Assembly (NCBI GenBank): GCA_041744735.1
Contig: JBGTKH010000523.1
Coordinates: 1 to 14,116 of the forward strand
Reading direction: 5' to 3'
DNA from: JBGTKH01 sp041744735
GTDB lineage: Bacteria > Planctomycetota > Planctomycetia > Pirellulales > Pirellulaceae
Length of the DNA: 14,116 nucleotides
In this document: in pieces, positions 1 to 6,370 of the stretch
Layout: every line of letters begins with the position of its first letter
How positions within the stretch are numbered: position 1 is the first letter of the stretch
Notes under the pieces: generated by a model
Told to the model about the DNA's origin: nothing
Seen by the model: only the letters and a program-made list of their open reading frames with translations
The model's database searches: none
Made by a program: the position numbers and the translations under genes

Positions 1-162
1 CGAGCCGCCACGGCTTGCGGCGCCGACGGCATCTTTTTTGAAACGCATCCCGACCCGGACCGCTCGCCCAGCGACGGCCCGAACATGGTGCCGCTCGATC
101 AGGCCGAGGGGCTGCTCCGGCGGCTGGTCAAGATTCGTGAAACTGTGGAGAGCTTCCGTTGA
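1..162 (+). CDS. kdsA: 3-deoxy-D-manno-octulosonate 8-phosphate synthase (KDO8P synthase), C-terminal end only
   Basis: KdsA joins phosphoenolpyruvate and arabinose 5-phosphate to make KDO 8-phosphate, the precursor of the KDO sugar of lipopolysaccharide, in the cytoplasm. Only the last 53 codons are visible, and the gene starts outside the left edge. The visible part carries the family's C-terminal signature: ACGADGIFFETHPDP, followed by a DGPNMVPL segment and a final helix. In KdsA the H-P-D-P and D-G-P-N stretches close the (beta/alpha)8 barrel active site. The TGA stop overlaps the TTG start of the following lipoprotein gene (TTGA), so the two are probably translated together. Family assignment is firm; the rest of the gene cannot be assessed. 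Confidence 0.9.
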   Translation, partial: RAATACGADGIFFETHPDPDRSPSDGPNMVPLDQAEGLLRRLVKIRETVESFR

Positions 163-2066
163 ACCGCTTGTGGCTTTTCCTGTTGAGCGCCGCCCTGTGG
201 CCACTGGCCGGCTGTGGTGGCAGCAGCCCCGAGATTGATCCGGGGGCGCTGTCCGTCGAGTTGGGCCGCGGGGGCGACACGAGTTTCTCGCGGGCGATCG
301 ACGTGCTGGAGCGGCTCGACGAATTCGACGTGATTCAGGCTCGACCGCAGATGCTCTATCATCTGAACCGCTGGGTCACCGACCAATCGCCCGACAGGGA
401 ATGGGCGGTCGATCCACTCGTCGCGCGGCTCCCCAGCACGCTGCGCGCGATCCCGCCGGTGGAAAACATATCGAAGCTGGAATTTTCTGCGGACGACGCA
501 GACTTTCTGCGCGAGGCAGTTTGGCTGCGCGACGTTTCGCGGTGGGTCTCGCAGCGGAGTCCAGACGACTCGCTTGACGCGCGAATCGCAGACGCCACCT
601 CGTCGCTTGATAAAGCCGAAGCCGAGCGGCTCACGGCAGCGCTGCGGTTGTTCGACTGGACCGTGCGCAACGTGCAACTCGACGAACTGCTTCCTTATCC
701 TAAAGACACCGTTGCCGGGCCGACCGCAGCCCCCGGAGCGAATCCGCAACAAGCCAATGTACCCGCGCCGCTGCGTGGCGTTCCCGGCCCCGGCTACACG
801 CTGTTGCCCTGGCAAGTGCTGATGTACGGTCATGGCGATGCGTGGCAACGGTCGCGGTTGTTCATCCTGCTCTGCCGCCAACTGGAAATCGACGCCGTGA
901 TGTTGGCGTTCGACGACACGGGCGATCCCGCTCGGCCGCGGCCGTGGCTGCCGGCGGTGTTGCTGCACGGAAAGTTGTACTTGTTCGACCCGACGCTGGG
1001 ATTGCCGATACCCGGTCCTGGCGGAAAAGGCATCGCGACGTTGTCCGACGTGGTCGCGGACGACGGACTGCTGCGAGAATTGGATGCCGATCCGCATCGC
1101 TACCCCGTCGACTCGATTGATCCCGCGAAAGTCGTGGCGCTGATCGATGCGTCGCCGAGCTACCTGTCGCAGCGGATGCGGCTGGTCGAATCGCGATTGA
1201 CGGGCCAGCACAAAATGGAGCTCACCGTCTCGCCGACAAAGCTGGCGGAAAAAGTGCGCACTGCCGCCGGCATTCAAGTCGCACGGCTGTGGACGGTGCC
1301 GTATGAAGCGATGATGTATCAGTACGCCCTGTCGCAAATGATCCAACAGAATCGTGACATCCGCGAGGCTTTTTTCAAGGAGCATGTGATCTTCATCAGC
1401 CCGCATCCGGTCGTCCGCGCCCGCTGGCAGCATTTCCGCGGAGTGTTGGACACCGCGGTCACGCGCCAGCGATCAGGCCAGCAAGATCAAGATGCCTCTA
1501 AGCCGGGTGCTAAGCCGTTCTATGTCGACGCGCTGCTTTCCGACGAAACGCTGGCCGACATCGAGGCCTCGGAGACGATCGCCGCGGAATACGGTTTGGC
1601 TCGTGAGGCCAGTCAAACCGACTCCGCCTGGGATCAAGTGCTGCGCGACGCGAAGATCCCGCAAGACAAACTGGCCCGCATCGTGCGTTCGCAAGTAATC
1701 CAAGGGCAATTAAACCTGCACCGCGGCCCAACACAGGACATGCAGAGTTGGCGAGAGACGCTACGTTCGACGCGCGTGCTGTTCGCTACAATGAAGCAGC
1801 ACGCCACGTACTGGCTCGGACTGGCCCATTACGACAGCGGCAACTACGACGTAGCTGCCACGTTTTTCCGCCGCACGCTGGACGCCCCCGACAGCCCCTG
1901 GCACCCCGGCGCCCGCTACAACCTGGCCCGCGCAAATGAAGCTCTTGGCGCCGTCGACGACGCCCTCCAACTTTACCTTGCCGATGATTCATCGCCCCAA
2001 AGCCAAGGTAACCATCTCCGGGCTCGCAGTCTTAAAAACTTTCCGGCGAAACAACCCGATATGTGA
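159..2066 (+). CDS. Lipoprotein with degenerate transglutaminase-like domain and C-terminal TPR
   Basis: 635 residues. The N-terminus is a lipoprotein signal peptide (hydrophobic LWLFLLSAALWPLAGC, lipobox LAGC, lipidated Cys19), so the mature protein should be membrane-anchored outside the cytoplasm. Residues about 210-310 look like a transglutaminase-fold domain of the kind found in planctomycete envelope proteins. However, the place where the catalytic Cys is expected (G-x-C-W) reads GDAW, with Ala228, so enzymatic activity is doubtful. Residues about 548-612 form TPR-like helices (YWLGLAHYDSGNYDVAATFF and the next pair), suggesting protein binding. The TTG start is chosen because it overlaps the kdsA stop (TTGA), has GGAGAG 6 bases upstream, and precedes a complete signal peptide. 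It probably shares a transcript with kdsA, which hints at an envelope role. The exact function is not known. Confidence 0.88.
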   Translation: MNRLWLFLLSAALWPLAGCGGSSPEIDPGALSVELGRGGDTSFSRAIDVLERLDEFDVIQARPQMLYHLNRWVTDQSPDREWAVDPLVARLPSTLRAIPPVENISKLEFSADDADFLREAVWLRDVSRWVSQRSPDDSLDARIADATSSLDKAEAERLTAALRLFDWTVRNVQLDELLPYPKDTVAGPTAAPGANPQQANVPAPLRGVPGPGYTLLPWQVLMYGHGDAWQRSRLFILLCRQLEIDAVMLAFDDTGDPARPRPWLPAVLLHGKLYLFDPTLGLPIPGPGGKGIATLSDVVADDGLLRELDADPHRYPVDSIDPAKVVALIDASPSYLSQRMRLVESRLTGQHKMELTVSPTKLAEKVRTAAGIQVARLWTVPYEAMMYQYALSQMIQQNRDIREAFFKEHVIFISPHPVVRARWQHFRGVLDTAVTRQRSGQQDQDASKPGAKPFYVDALLSDETLADIEASETIAAEYGLAREASQTDSAWDQVLRDAKIPQDKLARIVRSQVIQGQLNLHRGPTQDMQSWRETLRSTRVLFATMKQHATYWLGLAHYDSGNYDVAATFFRRTLDAPDSPWHPGARYNLARANEALGAVDDALQLYLADDSSPQSQGNHLRARSLKNFPAKQPDM

Positions 2067-2079
2067 GGCAACGACCACG

Positions 2080-3873
2080 ATGTCTCAGTTTACACGACGT
2101 GTCGCACGGACTGTTTCATCACGATTCTCGATCTTCTGCAGCGTAACGATCGTGGCTTGCATTGTCGGATACTTTCTCTTCGCCCCGCGTGACTGGCGTC
2201 CCGCGTTACTGATGACCGCAGCCCAACGTTCCGAGGCTTGTTGCGCAAATCTGAAGCAGATCGGCATCGCACTGCAAGCTTACCACGCACGCTACGAGTG
2301 TTTTCCGCCGGCGTATGTTGTGGACGCGAAAGGCCAAAAGCTGCACAGTTGGCGCGTGTTGCTTCTTCCTTTCCTGGGTCACGACGATTTGTACAGCAAA
2401 TACCGATTGGACGAGCCCTGGAATAGTCCTCACAACATCCAGTTGGCAAACGCAATTCCGAGAGAGTTCGTTTGTCCTTGCGCATCCAATAGTTCGCAAG
2501 GCGAAACGCACTACTTGGCGGTCGTTGATCGAGCGACGGCATGGCCGGAGCAGTATTCCGCCTGCATGTCGGACATTTTCGATCATTTCTACGGATGGCC
2601 GACAGTTCAGGTCATGGAGGTTTTCAATCGACCGGGCATTTGTTGGCTGGAACCGCGAGACCTTTCGTTGGATGAGGCCTGCGAGATGGCCGCGTCTGGA
2701 ATCTCCACAGGGCACGGGTGGATAAGGTCAGTGGACACGGACGGAGAATTGCTGAGGATGGAATATCAACCCGAAGGTTTTTTCACGACCTTGACGATCA
2801 ATGGCGGAGCACCACTTGCCCGAGTGACGTGGCCTCCAGATTCTCCTTCCGCGAAGAGAGACTTTGCCGAACCACGACCGGCTACGCAATTGTGGCGTAC
2901 GGACGTCCTTCCCTACACCGCCGGCGAAGTTCGTCCAGGTTACAACTATGTCTACTGCTGCAGCTTTCAGTTGGCATGGCAAGAGTTGATGAAAGCGGGA
3001 AAGTTTCCGTCGTCGCAGATCGACCAGTTGCCGGCGATGGCGACGAAGCTGATGCAGTCGTCGTTTCGCACTGCGAATGTTTCGGAAGACTGTTACATAG
3101 CCGTTGGCGGACCACTGGACCGGGAACAATACGAAGCCTTCGTTCAGAACTTTCGCCGGAGATTCCCCCACCGTTCGATTGACCTCCTTCCGCCGTTCCA
3201 AAGCAAAGAGGAATTGCTCGCCTTTGCCTATCTCGAAAGGGATTTACCTTTCGCCACAGAGTTCGATGCAATCGACAACCCCCTTCTCTTCGCAACCGGC
3301 GACAACACAGCGGCCGTCGTAAGTTTTGGTATCAAGTCGTATAGCGGTGAAAACTATCGGGAAAAAGAACAGGGCACACAGGTGCGCATTCTCGACTACG
3401 TTGGGCCTGACGACTTCATCGTGGCTTTGAAGCCGGCGGATGACCGCGATGAAATCGTACTCGCCAAGGTGCCGATTGGACCAACGCTCGATGACATCAT
3501 TTCGCGAGTCGAGGATCGGATCGTCAGCCCAAATCCACGTCATCGAGACAACTTCCTTCGGATGAACGATTCACTCGTTGTTCCTAACATCGAGATTAAC
3601 ACATGCCGTGAATACCATGAACTTTACTCGAATCCCGAGGGAATTGTCCCGGCGCTGGCACAGGCGACCCAAGTGATTCAGTTTCGGCTAGACCGATTCG
3701 GTGCGATCCTGCGTTCGGATGCGATGCTCTTCGTTGAAATTGATGATACGGCGCCACGAAAACTTATTTTTGACAAACCATTCTTGGTGCTGCTGCGAGA
3801 GCCCGATGCCGACCAAGCATACTTCGCCGCTTGGATTGCCAACGATGAATTGCTCGAACCGTTCCGCGACTGA
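2080..3873 (+). CDS. Membrane-anchored DUF1559 protein with serpin-like C-terminal half
   Basis: 597 residues from ATG 2080. A longer frame from 1936 would run 131 bases inside the lipoprotein gene, whereas this ATG has a GAGG 11 bases upstream and begins just before the membrane segment. Residues 16-34 are a single transmembrane helix. Residues about 45-240 are a DUF1559 domain (CCANLKQIGIALQAYH, FPPAYVV, SWRVLLLPFLGHDDLY, EPWNSPHN, WLEPRDLSLDEA). DUF1559 proteins usually start with a type IV pilin-like methylation motif (GFTLVELL), which is absent here. Residues about 287-597 show, in serpin order, short blocks resembling serpins: NYVYCCSFQLAWQEL, AFAYLERDLPF, QVRILDY, VVPNIEI, QFRLDRFGA and FDKPFLVLL. 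The stretch where a reactive loop would lie is short and lacks the Ala-rich hinge, so protease inhibition is unlikely. It starts 13 bases after the lipoprotein stop. By eye its GC content is lower than that of the two genes before it. DUF1559 is firm; the serpin likeness is inference. Confidence 0.85.
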   Translation: MSQFTRRVARTVSSRFSIFCSVTIVACIVGYFLFAPRDWRPALLMTAAQRSEACCANLKQIGIALQAYHARYECFPPAYVVDAKGQKLHSWRVLLLPFLGHDDLYSKYRLDEPWNSPHNIQLANAIPREFVCPCASNSSQGETHYLAVVDRATAWPEQYSACMSDIFDHFYGWPTVQVMEVFNRPGICWLEPRDLSLDEACEMAASGISTGHGWIRSVDTDGELLRMEYQPEGFFTTLTINGGAPLARVTWPPDSPSAKRDFAEPRPATQLWRTDVLPYTAGEVRPGYNYVYCCSFQLAWQELMKAGKFPSSQIDQLPAMATKLMQSSFRTANVSEDCYIAVGGPLDREQYEAFVQNFRRRFPHRSIDLLPPFQSKEELLAFAYLERDLPFATEFDAIDNPLLFATGDNTAAVVSFGIKSYSGENYREKEQGTQVRILDYVGPDDFIVALKPADDRDEIVLAKVPIGPTLDDIISRVEDRIVSPNPRHRDNFLRMNDSLVVPNIEINTCREYHELYSNPEGIVPALAQATQVIQFRLDRFGAILRSDAMLFVEIDDTAPRKLIFDKPFLVLLREPDADQAYFAAWIANDELLEPFRD

Positions 3874-3940
3874 TACTAGGACTGTTTCAACGAGAAAGTG
3901 CAGACTGCCACGACGAACGACACAAACTAAACGTTGAATC

Positions 3941-3949
3941 TGCTAGAAT
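3941..3949 (+). promoter_or_regulatory. Possible extended -10 promoter for the 4005-4633 operon
   Basis: TGCTAGAAT is a TGn-extended -10 element (TAGAAT at 3944-3949) lying 55 bases before ATG 4005, in the gap after the DUF1559 gene. No convincing -35 is seen at the usual distance. Similar hexamers precede the other two small operons (TAGAAT at 5123, TACAAT at 6101). Assigned by eye only. Confidence 0.33.
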
Positions 3950-4004
3950 TGAAAGGCATGCGGCTGGTCGCTGCGGATTGAATTCGCACCTGGATGTTTG
4001 GAAC

Positions 4005-4277
4005 ATGGCCATTCCGCGCAAGAAAGTGCTCCAAAAGATCGCAGGAAAGCGGAAGGCCATCCAGTATCATTTGGACAAGCATCTGCCTGAATTGATTGAT
4101 GACGCTGACCAGGGACTCGTCGAATACTGGCGAGTCGAAGTCGGCGCTCGCATCTTAGAAATGGAGCAATGGGCGGGCCGTTTGTCGAACAACGCGGAGT
4201 TCTTGGCAGAGGCCGCCGAGTACCGCCAGCGCCTGACCGAGATGCTCGATCGCCGACTGCGTCGACTCGAAGAATAA
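4005..4277 (+). CDS. Small hypothetical protein, helical, first gene of an unknown two-gene operon
   Basis: 90 residues from ATG 4005 (MAIPRKKVLQ). An in-frame TTG at 3978 would add nine residues, but ATG is preferred because no ribosome site favours the TTG. The site before the ATG is also weak (TTTGGAA). I do not recognise the family. The N-terminus is basic (RKK, KRK) and the rest is rich in charged residues and predicted helical, ending in a strongly charged coiled-coil-like stretch (LTEMLDRRLRRLEE). There is no signal peptide or membrane segment, so it is probably cytoplasmic. The next gene follows after 14 bases with a good ribosome site, so the two are likely co-transcribed. The small paired genes next to toxin-antitoxin modules would fit an uncharacterised two-component module, but nothing in the sequence proves this. 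Confidence 0.6.
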   Translation: MAIPRKKVLQKIAGKRKAIQYHLDKHLPELIDDADQGLVEYWRVEVGARILEMEQWAGRLSNNAEFLAEAAEYRQRLTEMLDRRLRRLEE

Positions 4278-4291
4278 CTGAGGAGACGACG

Positions 4292-4633
4292 ATGAATTCA
4301 AAAACGTACGAGATCATGCGAGACCAATTTCGCCGCGTCTTTGAAGCGAAATGGGAACGTGCGGAACTTGCCAACTACGACGAGCTACGGGAGAAGTTCG
4401 CGTTTCACATGGCCGATGTCGCAGGCAACTTTATTGCTCTTTCCGAATTCTACACCAGTCCAACGTCCTGCGACGCGAAGTGCTTGTCGGAGCGCACGGA
4501 AATGTTTTTTAATGATTGTCTCCCACATTTAATGGCCGCGGCGCAGATTTACGACGAGATACCGCAATTGTTCGAGGAACAAAACGGCGTCCACGACTGG
4601 GAAAGTTTTCGAGAGGACGAAGTCGCCAAGTAA
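4292..4633 (+). CDS. Small acidic hypothetical protein, second gene of an unknown two-gene operon
   Basis: 113 residues. The ATG at 4292 has a clear AGGAG at 4281-4285, 6 bases upstream, which fixes the start; a longer frame open from 4169 runs inside the preceding gene and is not used. I do not recognise the family. The protein looks all-helical and mostly acidic, with many aromatic residues (MRDQFRRVFEAKW, MADVAGNFIALSEFY, DCLPHLMAAAQIYDEIPQLF). Two cysteines fall close together in SPTSCDAKCLSER. It has no signal peptide or membrane helix. It follows the basic 90-residue protein by 14 bases, so a complex of a basic and an acidic partner is possible but is only inference. It ends 18 bases before the tail of the oppositely oriented pseudogene. 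Confidence 0.72.
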   Translation: MNSKTYEIMRDQFRRVFEAKWERAELANYDELREKFAFHMADVAGNFIALSEFYTSPTSCDAKCLSERTEMFFNDCLPHLMAAAQIYDEIPQLFEEQNGVHDWESFREDEVAK

Positions 4634-4651
4634 GGAGTATGCTTCCCCGCG

Positions 4652-4768
4652 CTAGCCATACTTCTCGCGCAGGCGGCGGGCGGCTTCGACTTCGTTTTGG
4701 AGTTTCGTGTACACCTCGTCGATGCTCACGTTGGCGGCCGAGCCGGGGGCGAAGCCGCAGTCGGGGTT
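4652..4768 (-). pseudogene. C-terminal remnant of a MetE-like (cobalamin-independent methionine synthase family) gene
   Basis: This is 38 codons plus a TAG stop. They read NPDCGFAPGSAANVSIDEVY followed by TKLQNEVEAARRLREKYG, which resembles the end of UROD/MetE-like methyltransferases, where the N-P-D-C-G motif carries a zinc-ligand cysteine. The rest of that gene is missing. It is joined directly and in frame to a fragment of an MFS transporter just upstream (4769 onward), as expected from a deletion joining two genes. Any translation product would lack the barrel and be inactive. Family call is moderate, from the motif and C-terminal helix only. Confidence 0.55.
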
Positions 4769-5112
4769 CACGAACCCCGCCGCAGCCGCCGCAGTGCCGC
4801 GACGAGCCAAGTCGGCCGGCGCGGTCCCCACCATCAGCACTTGCGGGCCAACAGCCGCCGCGGCGAGAACCGCTCGGCAAGCTCCCCTTTCAACAACTGG
4901 CCGATGCCGTAAGCAATCTTCAGCAACGCCAGAATCCAACCAATCTGTTCGCCGCTCAGCCCCATTCCCCCTTCGCCGATCGAAGCCCACAACCCCGGCA
5001 CCGCCGCCGATAGATTCGTGCGGCAAAAATAAAACGCCCCGTACGTCAGCCAGATGGTCCAGACCGAACCCGCTGCCAAATGCATTGAACACGATGATCT
5101 AGCGTTTGGCAC
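4769..5112 (-). pseudogene. MFS transporter remnant (organophosphate antiporter, GlpT/UhpT-like), internally deleted
   Basis: Two separate parts of one transporter can be read on the - strand. The first, roughly 5085 down to 4846, resembles the N-terminus of OPA-family MFS permeases: WLTYGAFYFCRTNLSAAVPG, then GLSGEQIGWILALLKIAYGI and ERFSPRRLLA, after which the frame soon stops. The second, in another frame at 4849-4769, reads GPQVLMVGTAPADLARRG and then TAAAAAGFV. This matches the late segment of GlpT-like proteins in which a Gly-Pro-led helix is followed by a Lys/Arg turn and an A-A-G-F stretch. The middle, some 300 residues in intact relatives, is missing, and the tail is replaced by the MetE-like fragment. 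The gene cannot make a transporter. Confidence 0.62.
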
Positions 5113-5122
5113 GCACGAAAAC

Positions 5123-5128
5123 TAGAAT
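5123..5128 (+). promoter_or_regulatory. Possible -10 element for the DUF433-like/DUF5615 pair
   Basis: TAGAAT lies 38 bases before ATG 5167 and is followed by GGGATG. The same hexamer precedes the 4005-4633 operon. No -35 box at a normal distance was found, so this is weak. Confidence 0.25.
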
Positions 5129-5166
5129 GGGATGAGGTGTGCAGCGCGACGGGAAAGGAAGATACG

Positions 5167-5478
5167 ATGTCAGTTCAAGTCGAGTATCGATTCTTGGAGG
5201 AGCGGCCGCGCTCGAACTATCGTCAGCTTTGGGTGAAGAGCCGCCATATTCGCGCCGAAGTGCTCTATCGGCTCACGGTGGGACCGGAGCCACGCACACC
5301 CGAGGAAGTTGCGCACGATTACGACCTGCCCGTCGACGCAATCCACGAAGCGGTGGATTATTCGGTGCAGAACAAATCATTGCTCGATACCGAGCGTGCT
5401 CGTGAAGAAGTCCGCCTCAAGAGCTTGGGGCTCGACCAGCCGCCCTACGTCCCGGCGTGCGATGGTCCCGACGCATGA
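5167..5478 (+). CDS. Probable antitoxin, DUF433-like, partner of a DUF5615 toxin
   Basis: 103 residues. The ATG at 5167 has AAGGAA 6 bases upstream (5155-5160), favouring it over an in-frame start at 5137. The central part (RTPEEVAHDYDLPVDAIHEAV) resembles the short helix-turn-helix of DUF433 proteins, where a P-x-E-E-x-(A/L) helix is followed by D-Y-x-L and a second helix. The C-terminal tail is charged and likely wraps the toxin. In known DUF433/DUF5615 pairs the first protein is thought to bind and block the nuclease-like second one and to repress their shared promoter. Here the stop codon overlaps the toxin start (ATGA), typical of such modules. The DUF433 match is by pattern only; the antitoxin role rests mainly on gene order. 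Confidence 0.72.
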   Translation: MSVQVEYRFLEERPRSNYRQLWVKSRHIRAEVLYRLTVGPEPRTPEEVAHDYDLPVDAIHEAVDYSVQNKSLLDTERAREEVRLKSLGLDQPPYVPACDGPDA

Positions 5479-5837
5479 ATTTGTACCTCGACGATGACAC
5501 CGTGGACCGGCGCTTGGTGGCCATCCTGCAACGCGACGGACACGCTGTCATGGTCCCCGCCGACGTAAATCTGTCAGGAGCGCCTGACGCCCGTCACTTC
5601 ATCCTCGCGATGCGCCGCGGGCTGGTTTTGGTCACCAAAAACCACGACGACTTCCTCGATCTGCACCAAGTGATTCAAGCGGGACAAGGCAAGCATCCCG
5701 GAATTCTGATCATCCGTTGCGACAACGATCCCAACCGCGACATGACACTGCGGCAGATCGCGTCCGCCATCGCCAAGCTGGAATCGTCCGGTGTCCCGCT
5801 GGAGAACCAAGCCTACATCCTCAACCATTGGCGCTAG
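5475..5837 (+). CDS. Probable toxin, DUF5615 PIN-like nuclease
   Basis: 120 residues from ATG 5475, which overlaps the antitoxin stop by 4 bases. DUF5615 proteins have a minimal PIN-like fold and are predicted ribonuclease toxins. The family signature is visible: an N-terminal strand ending in clustered aspartates (MNLYLDDD, Asp6-Asp8), a helix (VDRRLVAILQRDGHAV), then strand-turn VLVTKNHDDF (Asp58/Asp59) and a following GILIIRC strand. These acidic residues would bind the metal ion. The length is normal for the family and the frame is intact, so the module looks functional. The gene ends 15 bases from the convergent restriction-methylase remnant. Confidence 0.8.
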   Translation: MNLYLDDDTVDRRLVAILQRDGHAVMVPADVNLSGAPDARHFILAMRRGLVLVTKNHDDFLDLHQVIQAGQGKHPGILIIRCDNDPNRDMTLRQIASAIAKLESSGVPLENQAYILNHWR

Positions 5838-5852
5838 ATCTAACACCTTTAA

Positions 5853-6050
5853 TTAATGCTCGACTTCGCGCAGCAGCAACGCGATTTCGTCCGGCGTGAG
5901 ATGGAAGAGGTGGAAGACGCGGTCGTTGATTTCGGATTCGGCGTCGGCGAGGGCGCGAGTGAGGCGTTCGACTTCCGCTCGCTTGTCGGCGAGGTATGGT
6001 TCCCACTCGTCTGCCGTGCGCGGGTTCTTGAACGGGTTGCCGGAGAGTTT
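5853..6050 (-). pseudogene. C-terminal remnant of an Eco57I-type restriction/methylation enzyme
   Basis: About 65 codons ending in TAA. The readable part runs KLSGNPFKNPRTADEWEPYL, then a charged helix (ADKRAEVERLTRALADAESE), then INDRVFHLFHLTPDEIALL. The last block is the usual C-terminal end of large adenine methyltransferase/restriction proteins. The same pattern occurs near the end of the two big enzymes further right: EISDVVNEAYGLTPDEVALL in the type IIG gene and ELDSAVYELYELTDVERDLV in the 1081-residue gene. The methyltransferase and nuclease parts are missing, and toward higher coordinates the frame dissolves into the leader of the VapB-like gene. It is the debris of a third such enzyme, not a copy of either present one. 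Confidence 0.62.
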
Positions 6051-6097
6051 GAAGCTGGTCTTGAGCGCCGCGCCCTTTAGGTTTTCGTTCCGACCGT

Positions 6098-6106
6098 TGG
6101 TACAAT
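6098..6106 (+). promoter_or_regulatory. Possible extended -10 promoter of the VapBC-type pair
   Basis: TGGTACAAT is a TGn-extended -10 (TACAAT at 6101-6106), 24 bases before ATG 6131 and 11 bases before the AGGAG ribosome site at 6118-6122. No good -35 is present, which extended -10 promoters can tolerate. Confidence 0.4.
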
Positions 6107-6130
6107 GACCGACGATCAGGAGAACCATTT

Positions 6131-6370
6131 ATGACGACGATCACGATCCGTAGTGAAATAACGACCGATGGCACTCTGAAAATTGAAGTTCCTTGTGAGC
6201 TTCCGCCGGGCCCGGTCGAGGTCGTGTTGACCGTGCAACCTCAGCGCAGCGCGCCTCGCGTTGTCGCGAACTGGGATGACGTCTACGGTCTGGGGCGAGA
6301 GGTCTGGCAGGGCGTCGATCCGCAGCAATACGCCCGCGACCTGCGTCAGGATCGGGAGATCGCGAATTGA
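6131..6370 (+). CDS. Probable VapB-type antitoxin
   Basis: 79 residues. The start at ATG 6131 has AGGAG 8 bases upstream. The N-terminal half (ITIRSEITTDGTLKIEVP, then LPPGPVEVVLTVQP) is a short beta-rich domain like those of small VapB-like antitoxins that dimerise and bind their promoter. The C-terminal half (NWDDVYGLGREVWQGVDPQQ) has the aromatic and charged character of a tail that lies over the toxin's active site. It is followed by a PIN toxin with a TTGA overlap. The exact antitoxin family is not certain; the role follows from size, layout and partner. Confidence 0.7.
   Translation: MTTITIRSEITTDGTLKIEVPCELPPGPVEVVLTVQPQRSAPRVVANWDDVYGLGREVWQGVDPQQYARDLRQDREIAN

Noticed and set aside
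99..1433. 444-codon open frame on the minus strand
   Set aside because: It lies opposite the lipoprotein gene, is rich in Arg, His and Gln, and shows no domain; it is a shadow of a GC-rich gene.
1936..2079. Upstream start for the DUF1559 gene
   Set aside because: It would overlap the lipoprotein gene by 131 bases and add residues with no similarity to DUF1559 starts; ATG 2080 sits just before the membrane helix.
4652..5092. 146-codon minus-strand frame as one intact gene
   Set aside because: Its first half is the wrong frame of the MFS remnant and only its end resembles known proteins, so it is treated as fused debris.
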